Shown here: one piece after another, positions 8,290 through 15,497 of the stretch
Layout: every line of letters starts with the position of its first letter
How positions within the stretch are numbered: the stretch's first letter is position 1
NCBI GenBank assembly: GCA_035255045.1
Contig: DATFAA010000127.1
Coordinates: 1 to 42,821, forward strand
Reading direction: 5' to 3'
Length of the DNA stretch: 42,821 nucleotides
Source of the DNA: JAGTRP01 sp035255045
Lineage (GTDB): Bacteria > Pseudomonadota > Gammaproteobacteria > Burkholderiales > Rhodocyclaceae
Position numbers and translations under genes: made by a program
The notes under the pieces: model-generated
The model's database searches: none
Told to the model about the DNA's origin: nothing
Seen by the model: the letters and a program-made list of their open reading frames with translations, nothing else

Positions 8290-9187
8290 TGCGAATCGCC
8301 CGTACCAGCTCGGCGGTGGACTCCTCCAGGAGCTTGACCGCCTGCGCATGGTCCTTCTTGCCAGCCGCCGCTTCCGCCGTGGAACGCAGTTCCTTGGCCT
8401 TGGCGACGAAATTTTCCACCTGCTTGTCGAGCATCGGGTTGGTGGCCCGCTTCTCCTCGACCAGCACCTTGATCAGCATGTTGTGGGTGTCGTTGCGGTC
8501 CAGTTCGTACTGGTATTCCTCTTCCTTGTTCGCGAAGTTGAGGGAACGCACCAGGGTGTCGCCGCTGCGCAGGGAGCTGACGCCGGCCTTGGCCACCAGG
8601 TAGGCGCGGTCCAGTTCGGCGCGGCCTTCCTTGTACTTGCCGGCCGCGGCCAGCTTGGCGGCTTCCGCCACCGACTTGTCGATCTGGCCGACGGTCTCGT
8701 TCACCGACTTGGCATTGCTGCCCTTCTCGTTGGCCACCCGCTTGTAGGCGCCGAGGAGGGCGTTGACGCTCTCCAGGCGGGCCTTGTAGTCGTTTTCCAG
8801 CTTCTTGGCGCTGACTTCTTCCGGCGCCGCCAGGCGCACGGCCTCGAAGAAGGTGGCGCGGGTCTCGGTCAGGAGGGCGTTGGCCTTGGTCAGGTCGCCG
8901 GCTTCCAGGGCGGCCTTGGCCGACTTGTAGACTTCCCGGGCCTTCTCGCGGCGAGCCACGGCTTCCGGCGCCTTGCTGCCGTCGATCTGGCGGGCGGCGG
9001 AGGAGGTCTCCAGGAGCTTGCCCACGGATTCCATGTTGAAGTTCAGCTGATCCTTGTCGATCTTGCCGGCGGCCAGGCGGGTGGCGGCGCTTTCCTGGGG
9101 CGCGGCGGCCTGCTGGGCCATGGCGCCGGTGCCGAAGGCGGCCAGAAGTGCCGCCAGTCCGAGTTTCTGCACAAAAAGTCGATTCAT
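8264..9187 (-). CDS. Exported all-helical protein of unknown family
   Basis: 307 residues. The signal peptide MNRLFVQKLGLAALLAAFGTGAMA is followed by an Ala/Lys/Glu/Leu-rich sequence that looks almost entirely alpha-helical, with heptad-like stretches (for example residues 75-110 and 160-200) and no CXXCH, membrane helix or lipobox. Segments such as AALEAGDLTKANALLTETRATFFEAVR and AKLAAAGKYKEGRAELDRAYLVAK look like two related helical hairpins, reminiscent of TPR-like or cytochrome c'-like bundles, but I cannot assign a family. The start at 9187 has a strong ribosome binding site, AGGGAG seven bases upstream. It sits between two c7-type cytochrome sets, with a GC-rich hairpin before it and a terminator after it, so it may be expressed at a different level from its neighbours. 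A periplasmic scaffold or cytochrome chaperone is possible; no function is assigned. Confidence 0.75.
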   Translation of the reverse strand: MNRLFVQKLGLAALLAAFGTGAMAQQAAAPQESAATRLAAGKIDKDQLNFNMESVGKLLETSSAARQIDGSKAPEAVARREKAREVYKSAKAALEAGDLTKANALLTETRATFFEAVRLAAPEEVSAKKLENDYKARLESVNALLGAYKRVANEKGSNAKSVNETVGQIDKSVAEAAKLAAAGKYKEGRAELDRAYLVAKAGVSSLRSGDTLVRSLNFANKEEEYQYELDRNDTHNMLIKVLVEEKRATNPMLDKQVENFVAKAKELRSTAEAAAGKKDHAQAVKLLEESTAELVRAIRNAGIYIPG

Positions 9188-9204
9188 TCGCTTACTCCCT
9201 GTTG

Positions 9205-9226
9205 CCCCGGGGCGGGGGCCCCGGGG
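9205..9226 (-). other. GC-only perfect hairpin between two cytochrome-operon genes
   Basis: CCCCGGGG at 9205-9212 and again at 9219-9226 can form an 8-base-pair stem with a 6-base loop in the 60-base gap before the helical-protein gene. No T-run follows on either strand, so it is not a standard terminator. It could stabilise or process the mRNA. Confidence 0.5.
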
Positions 9227-9246
9227 ATGCTGTTGGTCTTGAACGC

Positions 9247-10287
9247 TTACTTGGCCGGCGCGGCAGCCACCGGCTGGCTCATGCGCGGAGCGTCCTTTTT
9301 CTTGGAATGGCAGATGCGGCACTCCGACACCGGGAAGGCGACCTTGCCATGGCAGACGCCGCATTTCTCACCCATGAGAATGGCGGCCATGCTGATGGAG
9401 TTGGCTCCCTTCTGGGGCACGAAGATGGCGGGGTGGCAGTTGGAGCAGTCCAGCCACTGGGTGTGCTGCTTGTGGGGATAGACCACGTCGGGCATGTAGC
9501 CCTTCACTTCCCGGACGATGTTGAGGTCCATCACCAGCTGCTCGGCCTTGGGATCCAGGCGGTCGGAGCGCGGATTGATCTTGTTGGTGTTGAGGGCCTC
9601 GACCCAGTTCACCCGGTTGCCGGCGAAGCTCTTCGGCAGGGCGCCGAAGACGGTGAGCGGCGGCTGCAGGGCATGGGTGCCGTCGTTGCTGGGATCGTGG
9701 ATGCCATCTTCCGGCGGCGGCAGGTTGCGCTTGCTGGCCGGCTTCAGGAGGCGGTTGAAGCTCAGGGAGTCGGTGGTGGCGGGGGTGGCGGCCGCGGCGG
9801 AGGCAGCGGCATCGGCCACGGGCATGGCGGCGGGAGCGGCGGCCGGGGTCGGCGCGGCGATCACGGCCGGGGCGGCGGCCGGCGCGGCGGCGGGGGCCGG
9901 CTTGCTCTCGGCGCGCTTGGGCTCTTCCTTCTTCGGCTCTTCCTTCTTGACCTCGGCCTTGGCGGGCTTGATGGCGTCCTTGACGGCGGCCAGCATGTAA
10001 TCCACGGCGCCCTTCACTTCGGCGTCGGACAGGGCCAGATTGCCGCCCTTGGCGGGCATGCCCTTGGGAGTGCCCTTCAGGGCGCTCTGGTAGAGGTTGG
10101 GAATGCCGTTGGCGGCCCGGGGAGCCCAGTCGGCGCCGTTGCCGTAGCGGGGGGCACCGGCCAGACCGGCGCTGTGGCACACCGTACAGACTTTGGAGAA
10201 GACCTCCTTGCCGCTTTGCTCGGCGAGGACGGGAGTCGCCATGGCCACACCGGCGGCCAGAAGCACCATCGTATTCAGGATTTTCAT
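9247..10287 (-). CDS. Fused class I / c7-type tetraheme cytochrome (type B, copy 1)
   Basis: 346 residues in three parts. After a signal peptide (MKILNTMVLLAAGVAMATPVLA), residues about 23-105 are a class I monoheme domain: CTVCH, a GMPAKGG segment whose Met is the likely sixth ligand, and LSDAEVKGAVDYML. Residues about 106-185 are a Lys/Glu then Ala/Pro-rich linker (KKEEPKKEEPK, APAAAP). Residues about 186-346 are the type B triheme domain: GIHDP, NWVEALNTNKINPR, YPHKQHTQWLD, then CSNCH, CGVCH and CRICH. The first domain closely matches the free-standing monoheme cytochrome at 17665, including GxMPxKGGNxxLS. The long flexible linker could let one domain swing between partners, which is inference. 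The ATG at 10287 follows the type A gene by 10 bases. Confidence 0.9.
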   Translation of the reverse strand: MKILNTMVLLAAGVAMATPVLAEQSGKEVFSKVCTVCHSAGLAGAPRYGNGADWAPRAANGIPNLYQSALKGTPKGMPAKGGNLALSDAEVKGAVDYMLAAVKDAIKPAKAEVKKEEPKKEEPKRAESKPAPAAAPAAAPAVIAAPTPAAAPAAMPVADAAASAAAATPATTDSLSFNRLLKPASKRNLPPPEDGIHDPSNDGTHALQPPLTVFGALPKSFAGNRVNWVEALNTNKINPRSDRLDPKAEQLVMDLNIVREVKGYMPDVVYPHKQHTQWLDCSNCHPAIFVPQKGANSISMAAILMGEKCGVCHGKVAFPVSECRICHSKKKDAPRMSQPVAAAPAK

Positions 10288-10297
10288 CGTTGCCACC

Positions 10298-10717
10298 TTA
10301 TTTCTTGGACGCGCCGGCCGGCTGGGCAAGCTTCTGGATGGTGCTCTCATGCACCTGCGTCGGGGTACCCGGCTTGGCGGAATGGCAGAGGTTGCAGTTC
10401 TCCACCGACCAGGCGATTTCGCCGTTGTGGCAGGCGCCGCAGAACTGGCCGTCGATGATCTTCACCATGTTGATCTCGTTGCCGCCGGCCTTGAACTTGA
10501 AGCCGAGGTCGGCGTGGCAGACCTTGCAGCGGAAACGGACCCGGTGGAACCAGTGGGGAAAGACGACGGGCCGCATGCCCGCCCCATCCGAGTAGTTATT
10601 GATGACGACGTCGCCATACTCCGCCTGCGCGTCGTGGATATCCACGAACAGCATGGCGAAGAGCGCCATTATCAACCCCAGAACGAGGCTGCCCTTCCTG
10701 CTTATAGATTTCTTCAT
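10298..10717 (-). CDS. Periplasmic c7-type triheme cytochrome (type A, copy 1)
   Basis: 139 residues. The signal peptide is MKKSISRKGSLVLGLIMALF to about AQA at residue 32. Three hemes follow: CKVCH, CGACH and CNLCH, with FPHWFHRVRF providing distal His. It shares most of its mature sequence with the 130-residue protein at 7268; the main differences are the signal peptide and a longer C-terminal tail (PTQVHESTIQKLAQPAG). The start at 10717 is chosen over an upstream in-frame Met because it gives a standard Lys-rich signal-peptide N-terminus. It lies 50 bases downstream of the beta-barrel gene and 10 bases before the fused tetraheme gene. Likely role: a soluble periplasmic electron shuttle feeding the outer-membrane conduit. 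Confidence 0.92.
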   Translation of the reverse strand: MKKSISRKGSLVLGLIMALFAMLFVDIHDAQAEYGDVVINNYSDGAGMRPVVFPHWFHRVRFRCKVCHADLGFKFKAGGNEINMVKIIDGQFCGACHNGEIAWSVENCNLCHSAKPGTPTQVHESTIQKLAQPAGASKK

Positions 10718-10767
10718 TGCGTTTCCCCAGATTTGATTCGGTAGTAGGCGATCCGGAGCCATGGCTG

Positions 10768-13098
10768 TCAGCGCGAGCCGAATTGCCGGGTCACCTGGAA
10801 AAAGAGCAGAGCATTTTTCTTGCCACCCGTCTCGGTGACCATGAACGAGAGACGCGTATCGAGCATGCCGATCTGATAATCGAGGCGGTTGTCCAGGCTG
10901 TACTGGAACTTCTGGGCCTGGGCGTTGGGGTCGCCGAGCAGCCGGTCGTCCCGCAGCAGGGAGTCGGCGGTGAACAGGAGGGTGTAGCGCAGCCCCGGTA
11001 CGGTGGCGAAGCGCGTGTGGATGTAGGAGGCGTTGCCCATCAGGCTCATGCGCTGGTTGCCGCTCTGCTGTCCGCTCTGCTGCCCGCTCTGCTGGCTCAG
11101 GGCGTCGTAGGTAATCTTCTGGGTCTGGTTCGACCAGTTCAGCATGAGGTTGACGGTGGCGGAGGAGCGCGGGCTGAGCTGGCCGAAGCCGTTCACGCCG
11201 AGGGCCATGCTGGTGTAATGCTGGGCGGTGGCGCCGCTGGTCATGATGTCCGAGAAGGTGCCGGTGAGCGCGCCGTTGAAGCGCTCGCCCAGGCCGAGAC
11301 GGTAGGTGGTCATGGCCGTATGGGTCAGGCTGGAACTGCTGCCGACCTGCTGGTTCTGGTAGAGGGCGGCGCTCTGGGCGAGGCTCAGGGCGACGGAATC
11401 CGTCGGCGACAGGGTGAAATTCCGGGACAGGGAATGGCCCGCCTGGGCCGAGGTATAGACGGTGGAAGCAGTGGTGCCGCCACCGCCGCCCTGCCAGCTG
11501 GCGTTGCCGCCCGTGTTCCAGTTGTAGGAAAAATTCCCGATAGTGAGAGGATCGCCGGAATAGGTCACCGCCCCGTTCACCAGGGTCAGCATCTGGGACT
11601 GGCCGGTGCTGCTGGTGAATTGGTTCACCGCGCCGGAGCCGTTCACCGACAGGTTGGGGGAGAACCGGTAGTAGGCGGCGGTGGTGCCGCTGATGCGCTG
11701 GGTCTGGTTGGAGACGACGCCATTGCCCGTGCGGGCGCCGGCATAGTTGAGGCCGGCGTTCAGGGTCAGGGGATAGTCTTCCTCCTCCTCGAATTCCGGC
11801 CGCCAGGAGGCGGACGTTCCCAACTGCAGGAACTGGCCGCGGAACTGGCTGATGGGGCCGCCGCCGACGTTGCTGGTGCGCAGGTCGTTGTCCGTGTAGT
11901 TGCTGAAGGCCTGGAAGGCCAGGTTCTCTTCCGGGGCGTAGCTATGGCTTGAGCTGAGGGCGAAGAGATTGGAGCCCTCGCCGGTGCCCTGGCGCTGGCT
12001 TACCGACAGGCGGCCGTTCACCGCGTTATTCACCGGCCCGAGGGGAGCGGTGTAGCTGCCGTAGACGGCGCTGACCGTATCGTTGCCGGTGGCCTGGCCG
12101 CCGACGACGCTGTAGTCGAAGCCGCCCGAGGCGTTCTGCAGGCTGTCCTCGGAGCGGTAGCTCTGGCGCAGCCCGATTCGCGTATCGGTGTAGTTGCTCG
12201 CCAGCAGGGTATTCATCGTCCGGCTGTCGGAACGGCTGACCGTGGCGCTGAAGGGGAAGCGGCTGGACGGAAACAGCTCCAGGTTGCCGTTGCCTACCAG
12301 GGAACTGCTCTGGGTCTGCAGGGATTGGCCATTGGCCGCGCTGTACTGGTTCGTCCCGGAGACCACCCCCAGGGCGCCCGAGACGGTGGCCATCCACGGT
12401 GCGTAGATGTAGCTGGAGCCGCGGACAGTGGCGTTGAGCACCTGGTCCAGGGTGCTGGTGCCGCTGCTGTCGGAGTTGCGGCGCAGGTTGTAGCCGACCG
12501 AGCCGCCCCAGCGGATAGGGGGGATGGCCCAGCCGAGACCGCCGCCGCCGTCGCCCGCCTCCGCGCTCGCCGTCGTGGCAGCCGTCGGCGGCGGCGGCGG
12601 AGGCATGCTCCGGCGGCCGATGGCGGGCATTTCATCCTGGTCGGCGGGAGGAACCGGCTCGGGCGAGGGGTTCCCCCCTGGCAGCATGGGTGCCGGGACG
12701 CCGAATCCGGCGGCCCCCGGCATGTCGAGCCGCCGGGTGGGCTGGAGATCGAGGCCCCAGTCCTGGCGCGAACTCCAGCGCGGCTGGCGGCCGGCGCCGG
12801 CCTGGGGCAGCAGCACCTGGGCCAGGCGCAGGGGATATTCGTCGGGGCGCGGGGCCGGCGCGGGCGGCGCTGCCGTCACGCCGACCGTCGGGCTGGCCGC
12901 CAAGCGCAGCGGCGGGGTGCTTTCGTCGCGGAAACGGGGAACCCCGCCCATGACGGCGTCGAGCGCCGGGCTCAGCCGCAGGGAGAGGTCTTCCTGGGAC
13001 TGGGCCGGCGCCATGCAGCAAAGCAAGGCGCTCCCGGCGGCCAGGGCCGCGGAGCGCCTGCCGGACTTACTCCGGAGACTGCTTGATCGTTTGCACAC
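10768..13098 (-). CDS. Outer-membrane beta-barrel, candidate porin of the electron conduit
   Basis: 776 residues with a GTG start, 23 bases after the isomerase stop. The signal peptide ends near MAPAQS. A Pro/Ala-rich, probably unstructured region runs to about residue 190 (one run of seven Pro). Then about 570 residues of alternating polar/aromatic beta strands (GGSVGYNLRRNS, FSATVSRSDSRT, RIGLRQSYRS, LFALSSSHSYAP and similar) end in ALLFFQVTRQFGSR, consistent with a barrel of 20 or more strands. No CXXCH is present, nor the N-terminal CXXC seen in Shewanella MtrB, so it is not an obvious MtrB orthologue. Its neighbours suggest the sheath for a trans-outer-membrane cytochrome, as in Geobacter porin-cytochrome complexes. 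A 12-base unit encoding SGQQ is repeated about three times near 11060-11095. The last four residues (FGSR) are unusual, since barrels normally end in an aromatic residue. Confidence 0.8.
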   Translation of the reverse strand: MCKRSSSLRSKSGRRSAALAAGSALLCCMAPAQSQEDLSLRLSPALDAVMGGVPRFRDESTPPLRLAASPTVGVTAAPPAPAPRPDEYPLRLAQVLLPQAGAGRQPRWSSRQDWGLDLQPTRRLDMPGAAGFGVPAPMLPGGNPSPEPVPPADQDEMPAIGRRSMPPPPPPTAATTASAEAGDGGGGLGWAIPPIRWGGSVGYNLRRNSDSSGTSTLDQVLNATVRGSSYIYAPWMATVSGALGVVSGTNQYSAANGQSLQTQSSSLVGNGNLELFPSSRFPFSATVSRSDSRTMNTLLASNYTDTRIGLRQSYRSEDSLQNASGGFDYSVVGGQATGNDTVSAVYGSYTAPLGPVNNAVNGRLSVSQRQGTGEGSNLFALSSSHSYAPEENLAFQAFSNYTDNDLRTSNVGGGPISQFRGQFLQLGTSASWRPEFEEEEDYPLTLNAGLNYAGARTGNGVVSNQTQRISGTTAAYYRFSPNLSVNGSGAVNQFTSSTGQSQMLTLVNGAVTYSGDPLTIGNFSYNWNTGGNASWQGGGGGTTASTVYTSAQAGHSLSRNFTLSPTDSVALSLAQSAALYQNQQVGSSSSLTHTAMTTYRLGLGERFNGALTGTFSDIMTSGATAQHYTSMALGVNGFGQLSPRSSATVNLMLNWSNQTQKITYDALSQQSGQQSGQQSGNQRMSLMGNASYIHTRFATVPGLRYTLLFTADSLLRDDRLLGDPNAQAQKFQYSLDNRLDYQIGMLDTRLSFMVTETGGKKNALLFFQVTRQFGSR

Positions 13099-13121
13099 CG
13101 TCCTGTCGGGCGAGGTATCCG

Positions 13122-14171
13122 CTAACTGCCTTTACCTTCCCTTGACCCCGTACCCAGCTGATGTTGAACCTTGACGTCGGCCGCCCCCGTGAGCTTGTCC
13201 AGCAGGCCCTTCCAGGCCTGTTCCTGGCGGTCGCGGGCGAGCAGTTCCTTGGCCCGCTGCGCCACATCGGCGAATTCCCGCTTCTTCGGCGGCACGCGCT
13301 CGTCCAGCCTGAAAATGACCACCCCTTCCAGGGAATCGATGGGGGCATTCACCTTGCCCACTTCGAAGCTGTCGACCCGCTCCTGCAGGGCTTCGGGCAT
13401 CATGCCCCGGTGCAGGTAGCCCATGTTGCCGCCGTCATCGGCGAACTTGCCGTTGGAGTGCAGCCGCGCCGCCTCCTCGAAATTGCCCCCCGCCTGCAGG
13501 CGCTTGTAGATGGCTGCGGCCTCGTCCCGCGCGCCCTGCCAGGTGGACGCCGGCGAAGAGGGGTCCACGGCCAGCAGGATGGCCGACATGCGCAGTTTCT
13601 CGGGTTCGGTGAAGAGCTCCGGCTTCTGGTCGTAGAAGGCGCGGACCTCGGCATCGGTCGGCTCCGGGAGCTGGCGCACCTCCTGTTCCAGCCGGGAGAG
13701 CTGGTTCTGTTCGCCCAGCTGCTTGCGCAGGCCCGGCAGCAGGCTTTCGCGGCGCTCCCGCCACACCGGGGAGGCGGCGTATTGCCGCTCGTAGCCGGCG
13801 ATGGCTTCTTCCACCGCCTTCTCGTCCGGCACGATGCCGCGCCGGCCGGCTTCCTCCAGCAGCACGATGCGCTGGACCAGCTTGTTCTTGGTTTCGTCCC
13901 GGGCCGCCTGGAGCTGGGCCTCGGGAACCTGGCCGTGGTAGAACTTCTGCCGGACCAGGTTGGCAAAGGCCGATTCGTACTCGCCGATGGAAATCGCCTG
14001 GCCATTGACCGTAGCGAAGACATCCGAATGGGCGGGCGCCGCGGCAGCCTCGGCAGCGGCGGCCGGACGGACGGGCTCTTCCGCGGCAGCCGTCAAGGCC
14101 ACCGGGATGAGCAGCAGGGGAGTGACGAGGCAGAGGGGCCGCAGGCGGCGTACGAATTGACCGGAAATCAC
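13122..14171 (-). CDS. Exported parvulin-type peptidyl-prolyl cis-trans isomerase
   Basis: 349 residues. The signal peptide ends about ALTAAA. A SurA-like N-terminal chaperone region has ATVNGQAISIGEYESAF and helices to about residue 185. A parvulin (PpiC) domain covers about 190-300, with LRMSAILLAV, DDGGNMGYLHRGMMPEALQERV and LEGVVIFRLDER. It would catalyse prolyl isomerisation in the periplasm and assist folding of exported or outer-membrane proteins. Isomerases of this type are recurrent neighbours of nanowire-type cytochromes and of porin-cytochrome operons. The GTG start at 14171 is supported by AAGGAG five bases upstream. It is first in the long minus-strand operon and follows the tetraheme gene's terminator by only 16 bases, leaving little room for a promoter of its own. 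Its transcription probably depends on read-through. Confidence 0.9.
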   Translation of the reverse strand: MISGQFVRRLRPLCLVTPLLLIPVALTAAAEEPVRPAAAAEAAAAPAHSDVFATVNGQAISIGEYESAFANLVRQKFYHGQVPEAQLQAARDETKNKLVQRIVLLEEAGRRGIVPDEKAVEEAIAGYERQYAASPVWRERRESLLPGLRKQLGEQNQLSRLEQEVRQLPEPTDAEVRAFYDQKPELFTEPEKLRMSAILLAVDPSSPASTWQGARDEAAAIYKRLQAGGNFEEAARLHSNGKFADDGGNMGYLHRGMMPEALQERVDSFEVGKVNAPIDSLEGVVIFRLDERVPPKKREFADVAQRAKELLARDRQEQAWKGLLDKLTGAADVKVQHQLGTGSREGKGS

Positions 14172-14186
14172 TTACTTCTCCTTCAT

Positions 14187-14221
14187 GAAAAAGCGGGCCG
14201 GGCCTGATAACCCGGCCCGCT
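14187..14221 (-). terminator. Intrinsic terminator after the OmcE-like tetraheme gene
   Basis: A perfect 11-base-pair GC-rich stem on the minus strand (14221-14211 with 14202-14192) with an 8-base loop is followed by a run of T. It lies 31 bases after the stop codon at 14252. The isomerase ribosome binding site follows almost at once, so any expression of the downstream operon from upstream promoters must read through it. Confidence 0.85.
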
Positions 14222-14251
14222 CTTGGGGCTATTTGCCGCTAAACAACCGTG

Positions 14252-15124
14252 TTACTTGGTATGGCAGGACAGGCACACCCCGCTGTCGGCCTGGGACACC
14301 CGCAGGAAGGCGACCTGGTTGGTGGCCTTGGCTTCCACGTGGGGATCGTGGCAGGAAGCGCACTCGACGTAGGGCTTGGCGGTACCGCCGTTGGTGGCCT
14401 CGCTCCGGGTGTAGAGGATCATGTCGGTCTTCTCCCGGGTACCCGTACCGGTGGCACCGGTATCAACCCACCACTGATCCTTGGTGGAATGCTTGGAGGC
14501 GGTCTTGAAGTCCTTGTCGCCACAGGTGCCGCCGGAACCGCCGGAGTAGGTGGTGGTGGTGCTGCCACCGCAGTACTCGATGCCGATCGGGTGGTCGTTG
14601 GTCAGGTCGTTGCCGTTGGTACCGCCCAGGTTGGTAACAGCACTGGTGGCGAGCTGTTTGGTTCCGTTCCAGGTGTAGTTCTGGCTGACGCCGGTACCGG
14701 TACCGACGCCCCAGCCGGAACCGGCGGCGTTGATCATGTTGTCCATGGCCTGGGTACCGTCGTGGCAGGACAGGCAGGCCAGGGACACCGAACCGACCGG
14801 AACGATGGTGCCGTCGATGCTGGTGGTGGCGGTGGCCGAGTTGGAGTTATAGACGTTGTAGCTGGTGCCCGGCAGCGCCTTGTTCCACAGCGGCGCGGCA
14901 ACGGCCGTATTGGAACCGTGGGGCGTATGGCAGAACACGCAGATTTCCTCGGTGCCATTGCTGGCGTGGTTGGTGCCGGTGCCGTTCATACCCAGGTTGT
15001 GCTTGGTGTTGGCGATGCCGGCGACAGCCTGCTGGCTGGCCGCCGCACCGAGCACCAGCGCGGCCGCGGCGAACAGCTTCACCAGTGTCCCGGTAAAGCC
15101 CATCTTTTTGGTTTTTGCGTTCAT
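14252..15124 (-). CDS. OmcE-like tetraheme c-type cytochrome, candidate nanowire subunit
   Basis: 290 residues. The signal peptide ends SQQAVA (about residue 33). The mature protein starts GIANTKHNLG and has four hemes: CVFCH (Cys62), CLSCH (117), CASCH (255) and CLSCH (284, six residues from the end). One distal His per heme is visible in TKHN, HTPHG, NDHPIG and CHDPH. The order KHN, CxxCHTPHG, APLWN, CLSCHDGT, NDHP, CASCHDPH, FLR, CLSCHxK-end is the pattern I know from OmcE, the Geobacter tetraheme that polymerises into micrometre filaments. The region between hemes 2 and 3 is long, Gly/Ser/Thr-rich and contains a Cys pair that may form a disulfide. A GGAGG box sits six bases before the ATG, a sigma-54 promoter about 70 bases upstream and a strong terminator after it, so it is a high-output single-gene unit. 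Filament formation is inference. Confidence 0.9.
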   Translation of the reverse strand: MNAKTKKMGFTGTLVKLFAAAALVLGAAASQQAVAGIANTKHNLGMNGTGTNHASNGTEEICVFCHTPHGSNTAVAAPLWNKALPGTSYNVYNSNSATATTSIDGTIVPVGSVSLACLSCHDGTQAMDNMINAAGSGWGVGTGTGVSQNYTWNGTKQLATSAVTNLGGTNGNDLTNDHPIGIEYCGGSTTTTYSGGSGGTCGDKDFKTASKHSTKDQWWVDTGATGTGTREKTDMILYTRSEATNGGTAKPYVECASCHDPHVEAKATNQVAFLRVSQADSGVCLSCHTK

Positions 15125-15190
15125 GGAAACCTCCATTCCCTCGAAAGTTGAATACTGAAAGCTGAAATCCTCCCGCCCTGCCCCATACTT

Positions 15191-15207
15191 AGCAGATGTC
15201 GTGCCAA
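15191..15207 (-). promoter_or_regulatory. Sigma-54 (RpoN) -24/-12 promoter of the tetraheme gene
   Basis: Minus strand TTGGCACGACATCTGCT has GG and GC separated by exactly 10 bases and matches the consensus YTGGCACG-N4-TTGCW at all defined positions but one. The predicted transcript start is near 15180, about 55 bases before the ATG at 15124. An activator is required by this promoter class, and none is encoded in the window. Confidence 0.75.
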
Positions 15208-15218
15208 CCCCGTTGGCA
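15202..15218. repeat. Perfect inverted repeat overlapping the -24 element
   Basis: TGCCAAC and GTTGGCA, 7 bases each, are separated by CCC. The left arm contains part of the sigma-54 -24 box, so a dimeric protein bound here would compete with RNA polymerase. Confidence 0.6.
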
Positions 15219-15497
15219 TAGGCGCTTCGAGGCATGGGTGAAGGCCCGGCGGACCACCGCCGGGCGCCCGGCGAAAACCGTTCATCGCCCGGAAAGCCAG
15301 GCTGGGCCAGGGAAAGCCGCCACACCGGCAGATCCGGCAACCGGACTGCAGCCGGGCCCGGGCCGGCCGTAGTCCGGCTTGGGGCGGCAACGGCTCAGAG
15401 GGCGTTTTTGAGATGGCTCAAGAATATTCCCTACGCCAGGCAAGGGATTTTCTTGGGAACAGGAAGGAAAAGTTCCCAGGGCCGGGAAATGGCAGAC

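Larger units (their letters stand above)
15125..15497. other. Gene-free regulatory stretch upstream of the tetraheme gene
   Basis: No convincing gene lies here on either strand. It holds the sigma-54 promoter at 15191-15207. It also holds a long GC-rich inverted repeat at 15341-15377 (CCGGACT / AGTCCGG ends, with a palindromic centre). A patch at about 15425-15488 is rich in TTCCC and GGGAA half-sites, including TTCCC-N5-GGGAA at 15474-15488. These are candidate enhancer sites for a sigma-54 activator. Confidence 0.5.

Noticed and set aside
11056..11096. Short tandem repeat (about three 12-base units encoding SGQQ) as a phase-variable tract
   Set aside because: The unit is a multiple of three, so copy changes would not switch the frame. 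It is noted only as a length-variable loop in the barrel.
14172..14186. Mini-cistron ATG AAG GAG AAG TAA directly before the isomerase start
   Set aside because: It is simply the ribosome binding site region; four codons give no evidence of function, although it would couple translation if used.
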